From Pseudomonadota bacterium (GTDB taxonomy: Bacteria; Pseudomonadota; Alphaproteobacteria; Rickettsiales; SXRF01): 7,982 bases of DNA. The position numbers and the translations under genes are program-made. The DNA lies in NCBI GenBank assembly GCA_028873275.1, contig JAGWLJ010000055.1:1-7982 (forward strand), in the 5' to 3' direction. Shown here piece by piece: positions 1 through 4,368 of the stretch; the stretch's first letter is position 1; each line of letters opens with the position of its first letter. The notes under the pieces were generated by a model. It was not told where the DNA came from, did not search any database, and worked only from the letters and a program-made list of their open reading frames with translations.

Positions 1-90
1 ATCCATGTCGAATCCGAGCCGGGCAAGGGCTCGACATTCATCTTTACTTTGCCAGCAAAAGACGTGGCAACATGGGAAAAAGCGGCATGA
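1..90 (+). CDS. Histidine kinase, C-terminal end only (partial at left edge)
   Basis: Frame 1 is open from the window edge to a TGA at 88-90 and encodes 29 residues. They include VESEPGKGSTFIFTLPA, the typical end of a HATPase_c ATP-binding domain: the G2-type GxGSTF box followed by the last beta strand. The protein should therefore be a sensor kinase that autophosphorylates a His and passes phosphate to a receiver domain. Its sensor and dimerisation parts lie outside the window. No receiver domain follows the kinase core, so it is not a hybrid kinase at this end. The stop overlaps the preferred ATG of the next gene (ATGA, 87-90), which implies translational coupling and suggests that the REC-GGDEF-EAL protein is its cognate target. 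The family call is strong for such a short piece; the sensed signal is unknown. Confidence 0.85.
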   Translation: MHVESEPGKGSTFIFTLPAKDVATWEKAA

Positions 91-1784
91 GCAAAGCCAC
101 GGCCATTCACATTCTGCTGGTGGAAGACGACGCCAGCGATGCCTTTCTGCTCAATAACGGGCTCAGCACCACCTGCCCGGACGAGTTCAGCATCGCACAT
201 GCGCATTCGCTTGAGGAAGCACTGCCGGCGTTGGCGATGCAGATGCCGGATATCGCACTACTTGACCTGTCTCTGCCCGGATCGTCCGGGCTGGAGGCAC
301 TCAAAATCCTGCATGGCGCGGCACCGCTGTTGCCCATCGTTATCCTTACCGGCCATGCTGACGAGGCGCTCGCGCTTACTTCACTCAAGCATGGCGCACA
401 GGATTACCTGATCAAGGAAGAAGTGGACGGCCATCACATCCGCCGTGCTGCACGTTATGCCATCGAGCGCAAGCGCTTCGAGGGCGAACTGGCGCATCTC
501 GCTAACCATGATGCCCTGACCAGGCTTGCCAATCGAAGCCTGTTTGAGAAGCGGCTGCATCTGGCCTTGGCACGAGCCAAACGCTCTGGGAAAAAACTGG
601 CCGTATTCTTCCTCGACCTCAACAAGTTCAAGGAAGTTAATGACCGTTTGGGGCACGAAGCCGGCGACGCCTTGCTCAGGGAAGTCGCAGCACGACTGTC
701 TGAATCCCTGCGCGAATGCGATGTTATCGCCCGCCTGGGCGGCGACGAGTTCGCTGTGCTGGCCGAGGAAACCGGCGATGCGCGCAACTGCGCCGCCATT
801 GCGGAGAAAATTATCCGCGCCCTGCGCACCCCCATTTCCCTGCCGGAAGGTGAAGCCGCCATCGGCATCAGCATCGGTATCGCCCTAGGTGGCGCAGGAT
901 TGCCGGCGGAAGCACTGATGCGCCACGCCGACGCTGCCATGTACCGCGCCAAGACCTTCAGCGAAAGCAGTTACCAGATCTATACCGAGCACCTGCACCA
1001 GGAAGCGGCGGAGCGCCTGCAGCTTGAACAGGAACTGGTCGCCGCCATCGCCGCCGAAGCGGAATTATGCCTTTATTATCAACCCAAACTGCACCTGCAT
1101 TCAGGGCGACTGGCAGGCGCTGAAGCGCTGATGCGCTGGAATCATCCATCACGCGGGCTGCTGCTGCCCAGGGAATTTTTATCGGTGGCAACGCCGCCTA
1201 TGGCCTCGTCACTCGACCGCTGGGTGCTGGAAACCGTATGCCGCGATATCCAGTGCTGGCAGGCAGCAGGTCTGAAGCCCCTGCAGGTATCGATTCACCT
1301 GTCGAATCGTCAGTGGGAGGATGCCGGATTGGTCGGCATGCTGCAGTCCGTGCTGAAAAATGCTTCGCTGGAAGCGCGTGCGCTGGCAGTGGAAGTAGAG
1401 GAAACAGCCATCCTGCACAGCACCAGCAGCATCGACACCCTTGCCCGCGTGCGCGATATGGGCGTCGAGGTGCATCTCGATAATTTCGGTTCTGACGTGT
1501 CTTCGCTCAAGCTGCTGACGCGTTATCCGCTCGACGCCATAAAGATTGACCGTCGCCTGACCCGAAGCGCCGGAACCCAGGAACCCTCTGCGCTGCTGAC
1601 GCGCACGCTGATTGACCTCGGACACCGATTAGGGATGACGGTGGTCGCCGAAGGCGTGGAAACCCTTGAGCAGCGCGATAGGCTCTCAGCCCTGCAATGC
1701 GATGAGGCGCAGGGCACCATTATCGCCTCGCCGCTACCTGCCGCCGATTTCTTCCAATGGGTGGGACAACACCAGGACCTATAG
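87..1784 (+). CDS. REC-GGDEF-EAL response regulator (c-di-GMP turnover; EAL half degenerate)
   Basis: This 565-residue protein has three domains. The receiver (about 7-125) carries acidic E13/D14/D15, phospho-acceptor D60 (LLDLSLP), the ILTG Thr and the YLIK Lys, so it should be phosphorylatable. The GGDEF domain (about 140-300) has an intact GGDEF at 218-222 and an RxxD inhibitory I-site (RECD, 209-212) with the usual five-residue spacing, so diguanylate cyclase activity with product inhibition is expected. The EAL domain (about 315-560) keeps EAL (346-348), E436, E439, D465, K486, E522 and Q542. However, the metal-binding Asn of the usual NLS strand is His404 (IHLS), and loop 6 reads DNFGSDVSS (N466) instead of DDFGTGYSS, so phosphodiesterase activity is doubtful. 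I chose ATG 87 because it overlaps the kinase stop as ATGA and has GGGA upstream; ATG 72 would add five residues. Net output is probably phosphorylation-controlled c-di-GMP synthesis. Confidence 0.95.
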   Translation: MSKATAIHILLVEDDASDAFLLNNGLSTTCPDEFSIAHAHSLEEALPALAMQMPDIALLDLSLPGSSGLEALKILHGAAPLLPIVILTGHADEALALTSLKHGAQDYLIKEEVDGHHIRRAARYAIERKRFEGELAHLANHDALTRLANRSLFEKRLHLALARAKRSGKKLAVFFLDLNKFKEVNDRLGHEAGDALLREVAARLSESLRECDVIARLGGDEFAVLAEETGDARNCAAIAEKIIRALRTPISLPEGEAAIGISIGIALGGAGLPAEALMRHADAAMYRAKTFSESSYQIYTEHLHQEAAERLQLEQELVAAIAAEAELCLYYQPKLHLHSGRLAGAEALMRWNHPSRGLLLPREFLSVATPPMASSLDRWVLETVCRDIQCWQAAGLKPLQVSIHLSNRQWEDAGLVGMLQSVLKNASLEARALAVEVEETAILHSTSSIDTLARVRDMGVEVHLDNFGSDVSSLKLLTRYPLDAIKIDRRLTRSAGTQEPSALLTRTLIDLGHRLGMTVVAEGVETLEQRDRLSALQCDEAQGTIIASPLPAADFFQWVGQHQDL

Positions 1785-1896
1785 CATTATTTGTATTTTT
1801 TTATAAAGAATCGCCTTATGAGTGATTTAATTAATATAATTTTAACAAAAATGGGCGCAAAATTAATTAAAATGCCACGAACAGGGAAAAAGGCGT
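1785..1896 (+). promoter_or_regulatory. AT-rich intergenic region with candidate promoter and CtrA-like box
   Basis: This 112-bp gap is strikingly AT-rich next to its GC-rich neighbours. It contains a consensus -10 hexamer TATAAT at 1835-1840, with no convincing -35 hexamer at 17 bp. The sequence TTAA-N7-TTAAC (1831-1846) spans this -10 and matches the CtrA-box layout known from alphaproteobacteria. Two copies of the palindrome TTAATTAA lie at 1827-1834 and 1863-1870, 36 bp apart. A purine-rich ribosome binding site (AGGG at 1883-1886 and AAAGG at 1889-1893) precedes ATG 1897. No clear terminator hairpin ends the upstream gene. The stretch probably drives the two small receiver genes separately from the kinase/GGDEF unit; this is inference from composition and motifs. 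Confidence 0.45.
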
Positions 1897-2328
1897 ATGC
1901 AATCTGTAATCATCCGCAAAAAACTGCTGGTAGTGGAAGATTGTGTCAGCGACATCTTTCTCCTCGAACGCATGCTGTGCAACTCCAGCGACGATGACCT
2001 GGAGATTATCGGTGCGCCCCGCCTGATCGACGCATTCCAACACATCGATGATGAATATTTCGACGCCATCCTGCTTGATCTAAACCTGCTCGACATGGAT
2101 GGCATTGCCTCGGTAGCGGCACTGGCCGCTCAGGCGCCCGATACTCCCATCCTTGTTTACAGCGGCATGGACAGCCGCCCGCTACGCGAAGGCGCCCTGC
2201 TGTGCGGGGCTAAGGCTTACCTGGTCAAAGGCCAGGAAGACGGCCGCTCGCTGCGCCGGGCGATCGATGAAGCCATTACCTCCCGTTTACCCCCGCCCCT
2301 GCATGCTTCAGAGGAGATACGGCCATGA
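1897..2328 (+). CDS. Single-domain response regulator (REC only)
   Basis: This 143-residue protein is a CheY-like receiver domain with no output domain; only about 15 residues follow the fold. Visible receiver residues are E14/D15 (VVEDC), phospho-acceptor D61 (ILLDLNL), Ser in place of the usual Thr (LVYSG) and the conserved Lys (AYLVK). It should accept phosphate from a histidine kinase and act through protein contact or as a phosphorelay or phosphate-sink element. The start is supported by an upstream AGGGAAAAAGG tract. Its TGA overlaps the next gene's ATG (ATGA, 2325-2328), so the two receivers are co-translated. The partner kinase is not identifiable; the kinase ending at position 90 is one candidate. 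Cys replaces the second acidic-pocket residue found in many homologues, though the E-D pair needed for Mg binding is present. Confidence 0.9.
   Translation: MQSVIIRKKLLVVEDCVSDIFLLERMLCNSSDDDLEIIGAPRLIDAFQHIDDEYFDAILLDLNLLDMDGIASVAALAAQAPDTPILVYSGMDSRPLREGALLCGAKAYLVKGQEDGRSLRRAIDEAITSRLPPPLHASEEIRP
2311..2316 (+). promoter_or_regulatory. Strong ribosome binding site for the second receiver gene
   Basis: GAGGAG lies 8 nt before ATG 2325, inside the 3' end of the preceding receiver gene. It decides the start of the downstream gene: the internal ATG at 2400 has no comparable Shine-Dalgarno sequence. The approximately 35-residue N-terminal extension is therefore probably real. Confidence 0.6.
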
Positions 2329-2819
2329 CGTCACAAAATCTTGCTCTTGCCGATACAGAACCGGCCGTAACCAGCCTTCCGCAGCAATTCGCCTATACCA
2401 TGCGCGCCAAGATCAAGCGGCACCAGCCGCTCGTCATCTTGCTGGCCGAGGACGACCCCAGCGATATCTGCCTGACCGAATGTGCGTTAGATGAGACCTA
2501 CGTATCGCACCAGCTACACACAGTGCATAATGGCAGCGAGGTGCTGCAATACCTGCGCTGCGAAGGCATTTTCGCCGGTAAGCCGAGGCCTGACCTTATC
2601 CTGCTCGACCTGCATCTGCCCTATACGGACGGTTTCGAGGTACTGGAAACATTGGCACACGAAGCCGGCGGCAACGGCATCCCCATCATCATTCTCACCG
2701 GCTCAGAACATTATCGCCATCTGCTCGATTCCTGCAACGTATGGCTGTGCGATTACGTCGCCAAGCCCTGCAGCCCCGATAAGCTGCTCGGGGCTTTCGC
2801 CCGCCTGCATTCGCCGTGA
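2325..2819 (+). CDS. Rcp1-like single-domain response regulator with N-terminal extension
   Basis: This 164-residue protein carries a receiver domain at about 36-160. It has E42/D43/D44 (LLAEDDPSD), phospho-acceptor D95 within RPDLILLDLHLP, Thr in IILTGS and Lys in YVAKPCS. The long loop before the phospho-acceptor strand (LRCEGIFAGKPRPD) and the DGFEVLE run are typical of the Rcp1 subfamily, the response regulators first described with cyanobacterial phytochromes and common in proteobacteria beside sensor kinases. There is no output domain, so it likely works by docking to another protein or as a relay intermediate. Residues 1-35 are a polar extension without a recognised domain. It is translationally coupled to the preceding receiver (ATGA overlap) and has its own GAGGAG ribosome site. 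The partner kinase and output are unknown. Confidence 0.92.
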   Translation: MTSQNLALADTEPAVTSLPQQFAYTMRAKIKRHQPLVILLAEDDPSDICLTECALDETYVSHQLHTVHNGSEVLQYLRCEGIFAGKPRPDLILLDLHLPYTDGFEVLETLAHEAGGNGIPIIILTGSEHYRHLLDSCNVWLCDYVAKPCSPDKLLGAFARLHSP

Positions 2820-2844
2820 TAAAGCCTGTTTGACCGAGGAATAG

Positions 2845-2857
2845 TGGTATACTACCA
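2845..2857 (+). promoter_or_regulatory. Short inverted repeat overlapping a -10-like hexamer before the transporter gene
   Basis: TGGTA-TAC-TACCA is a perfect dyad with 5-bp arms, and it contains TATACT (2848-2853), a good -10 match. It ends 7 nt before ATG 2865. It could be an operator over a weak promoter that yields a very short or leaderless transcript. The nearest -35-like element, TTGACC at 2830-2835, is only 12 bp upstream of the hexamer, so the promoter assignment is weak. Confidence 0.25.
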
Positions 2858-2864
2858 ATGCCTC

Positions 2865-3557
2865 ATGTCCCTTCACCACCATGAGCATCATCTGGCCTCT
2901 TCCGCCGCCCTGCGCGATTTCGTGCTGGGCATGTCGGACGGATTGACCGTGCCGTTCGCGCTGGCGGCAGGGCTGGCAGGCGCAGTGGATTCAACCGGCA
3001 TTATTGTCACTGCCGGCGTCGCCGAAATTGCCGCAGGCGCCATCTCGATGGGGCTGGGAGGGTACCTGGCCGCACGCACCGAAAAAGACCATTACGATTC
3101 CGAGGAACGCCGCGAGCGCCGCGAAATCGAGGAACTGCCGCATGTCGAGGCCCAGGAAGTAGGCGATATCCTGCGCGCATTTGGTGTGCCAGAGGCACAG
3201 GTTCCGGCGGTGGTGGACGGCATCCGCCAGCATCCCGAGCGCTGGATCGATTTCATGATGCGCTTCGAGCTTGGGCTGGAAAAACCCGATCCGCGGCGGC
3301 TAGTGCAAAGCCCGTTGATTATCGGCGGCGCCTACGCGCTGGGCGGCCTGATCCCGCTGACGCCCTACGTGGCAGTTCAGTACGTGCCGCAAGCACTTTG
3401 CTGGTCGATTGCCGTCAGCATCGTGGCACTGCTCGTATTCGGTATATTCAAAGCGCATTTCACTGGTCAGAAACTGCTGCGCTCGGCGCTGCAAACCGTA
3501 ATCACCGGCAGCCTGGCCGCCGCCACTGCCTTTTTCCTAGCCCGGCTGGTACGATAA
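2865..3557 (+). CDS. VIT1/CCC1-family iron/manganese transporter
   Basis: This 230-residue integral membrane protein belongs to the VIT1/CCC1 (DUF125) family, which exports or sequesters Fe2+ and Mn2+. The signature GMSDGLTVPFALAAGLAGA (22-40) forms the first membrane segment and contains the transport Asp (D25). A second segment (about 46-70, AEIAAGAISMGLGGYLAA) follows. The charged cytoplasmic part at about 71-145 is rich in Glu (E80, E81, E84, E87, E89, E90, E95, E98) and carries DFMMRFELGLE (129-139); this matches the family's metal-binding domain with its Glu and Met ligands. Three further hydrophobic segments lie at about 150-168, 178-197 and 208-228. The N-terminus is His-rich (HHHEHH, 4-9). 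I chose ATG 2865 because family members start near the His-rich stretch. An in-frame GTG at 2844 adds seven residues, with GAGGA only 3 nt ahead of it. The stop overlaps the next ATG (TAATG). Confidence 0.93.
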   Translation: MSLHHHEHHLASSAALRDFVLGMSDGLTVPFALAAGLAGAVDSTGIIVTAGVAEIAAGAISMGLGGYLAARTEKDHYDSEERRERREIEELPHVEAQEVGDILRAFGVPEAQVPAVVDGIRQHPERWIDFMMRFELGLEKPDPRRLVQSPLIIGGAYALGGLIPLTPYVAVQYVPQALCWSIAVSIVALLVFGIFKAHFTGQKLLRSALQTVITGSLAAATAFFLARLVR

Positions 3558-4012
3558 TGCCCTCGCATAGCGAGCAACGGATCCTGCCTTATACCACGCG
3601 CCAGCTTTTCGACCTAGTAGCCGATATCGAGCGCTACCCGGAATTCCTGCCCTGGTGCCGCGCCGCCCGCATTCTCGATCGCAAGGATAATGAATTCCTG
3701 GGCGAACTGGTAATCGCTTTTAGCCATCTATGCGAAAGCTATGTATCTCGTGTGATGCTTTCGCCGCCGCCAGAGGACGGTGCCCCCGCCGCCATCGATG
3801 TCAGCATGGTCAGAGGCCCTTTTGAGCATTTGGTTAACCGCTGGCGCTTTACCCCGCATCCTGGCGGAACGCAGATTGATTTCTTTCTGGATTTCAAATT
3901 TCGCTCATGGATTCTCGAAAAAATGATGGGAGCGCTCTTTGCCCGCGCCACGCATACCATGGTGGAAGCCTTCTGCAGCCGCGCCGGAGTGCTTTATGGG
4001 CAGAAAACTTGA
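3557..4012 (+). CDS. ratA: RatA/COQ10-type START-domain (SRPBCC) protein
   Basis: This 151-residue protein is about one SRPBCC/START fold in length. Hallmarks are LPYTTRQLFDLVADIERYPEFLPWC at about 10-34, GPFEHLVNRWRF in the middle, DFFLDFKFRS on the late strand, and a C-terminal helix around MVEAFCSRA. The family includes mitochondrial Coq10, which binds coenzyme Q and is needed for respiration, and E. coli RatA, reported to hinder 70S ribosome assembly. Which role applies here cannot be read from sequence. The ATG overlaps the transporter stop (TAATG, 3555-3559), so it is probably translationally coupled; no strong separate ribosome site is seen. In many alphaproteobacteria, from memory, this gene sits beside lipA, so the pairing with a VIT1 transporter is unusual. 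The reading frame extends upstream to an ATG at 3398 inside the transporter gene, but that part has no family similarity. Confidence 0.92.
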   Translation: MPSHSEQRILPYTTRQLFDLVADIERYPEFLPWCRAARILDRKDNEFLGELVIAFSHLCESYVSRVMLSPPPEDGAPAAIDVSMVRGPFEHLVNRWRFTPHPGGTQIDFFLDFKFRSWILEKMMGALFARATHTMVEAFCSRAGVLYGQKT

Positions 4013-4036
4013 CTGAAGCCTAAGAAATGCTAGGTA
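4009..4036 (+). promoter_or_regulatory. Candidate promoter of the tRNA-Ser gene
   Basis: TTGACT (4009-4014) is followed after 16 bp by TAGGTA (4031-4036), preceded by TG one base upstream (an extended -10) and followed by a GC-rich GGGC discriminator. Such discriminators are typical of growth-rate-controlled stable-RNA promoters. The -35 overlaps the stop codon of the upstream gene (4010-4012). A transcript starting near 4043 would carry a leader of about 70 nt, including a small hairpin (CCGA 4088-4091 with TCGG 4101-4104) for RNase P and other nucleases to remove. Sequence match only. Confidence 0.4.
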
Positions 4037-4115
4037 GGGCATAATCCATCCGCCCTCCCTTTGGGTCTCGGCGCGACATTACATGTTCCGAGCAGAAGCT
4101 TCGGGGACATCTAAC

Positions 4116-4206
4116 GGACAGGTGGCCGAGTGGTCTAAGGCGCACGCCTGGAAAGTGTGTATACGCCAAAAGCGTATCGAGGGTTCGAATCCCTCCCTGT
4201 CCGCCA
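4116..4206 (+). tRNA. tRNA-Ser, anticodon GGA, CCA encoded
   Basis: A complete class II cloverleaf can be drawn. The acceptor arms are GGACAGG (4116-4122) and CCTGTCC (4196-4202), with G73 at 4203 and an encoded CCA at 4204-4206. The D arm is GCC/GGC around AGTGGTCTAA. The anticodon stem is CACGC/GTGTG (4143-4147 and 4155-4159) with loop CTGGAAA; anticodon GGA at 4150-4152 reads UCC and UCU. The long variable arm TATACGC-CAAAA-GCGTAT is characteristic of tRNA-Ser. The T arm is GAGGG-TTCGAAT-CCCTC (4179-4195). It stands alone, with 103 bp upstream and 162 bp downstream free of genes. Confidence 0.97.
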
Positions 4207-4262
4207 GATACATAAAAATCAAAATCTTAAATAACGCCACTGAAGAGGGGGCGACAACAATT

Positions 4263-4292
4263 TTAATAAAATATTAATCACCCGGGTATTAT
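4263..4292 (+). promoter_or_regulatory. Candidate adhesin promoter with CtrA-like box in the -35 region
   Basis: In the AT-rich gap between the tRNA and the adhesin gene, TTAA-N7-TTAA (4263-4277) lies 9 bp before TATTAT (4287-4292), a good -10. Transcription would start near 4299, giving a 5' UTR of about 70 nt. A CtrA box centred about 29 bp upstream of the start matches the geometry of known CtrA-activated promoters. TTAATA (4263-4268) could instead serve as a poor sigma-70 -35 at 18 bp. The motif is A/T-only in an A/T-rich stretch, so a chance match is possible. Confidence 0.4.
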
Positions 4293-4317
4293 ATAGGGAG
4301 CTGTTAGCATCTAATTA

Positions 4318-4362
4318 ACCACTTTTGCCTTAAAATGGAACGATAAAGTTAAGGCTAGTGGT
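4318..4362 (+). promoter_or_regulatory. Inverted repeat / 5' UTR hairpin ending 6 nt before the adhesin start
   Basis: ACCACT (4318-4323) pairs with AGTGGT (4357-4362), and GCCTTAA (4327-4333) pairs with TTAAGGC (4349-4355). That makes 13 base pairs with a small internal loop (TTT opposite T) and a 15-nt apical loop. The 3' arm includes the purine-rich sequences AAGG and AGTGG, so in RNA the fold would hide the likely ribosome site of the GTG start at 4369. No T run follows, so it is not an intrinsic terminator. It may control translation, or be a dyad operator at the DNA level. Confidence 0.5.
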
Positions 4363-4368
4363 GGCGTT

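Noticed and set aside
72..86. Upstream ATG at 72 as the start of the REC-GGDEF-EAL gene
   Set aside because: ATG 87 gives the usual ATGA overlap with the kinase stop and a GGGA at suitable spacing; the five extra residues add nothing to the receiver fold. The alternative cannot be fully excluded.
1791..1997. Small + strand frame of 68 codons starting in the AT-rich gap
   Set aside because: It overlaps the receiver gene out of frame, has no ribosome site, and its second half is a frame shadow of the receiver.
4235..4264. Terminator-like hairpin after the tRNA (CGCC 4235-4238 with GGCG 4250-4253, then TTTT)
   Set aside because: Only four base pairs, with an 11-nt loop, 7 nt between stem and T run, and a short T run. 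Too weak to call.
4083..4277. Small + strand frame of 64 codons over the tRNA
   Set aside because: It reads straight through a complete tRNA-Ser cloverleaf, so it is not a gene.
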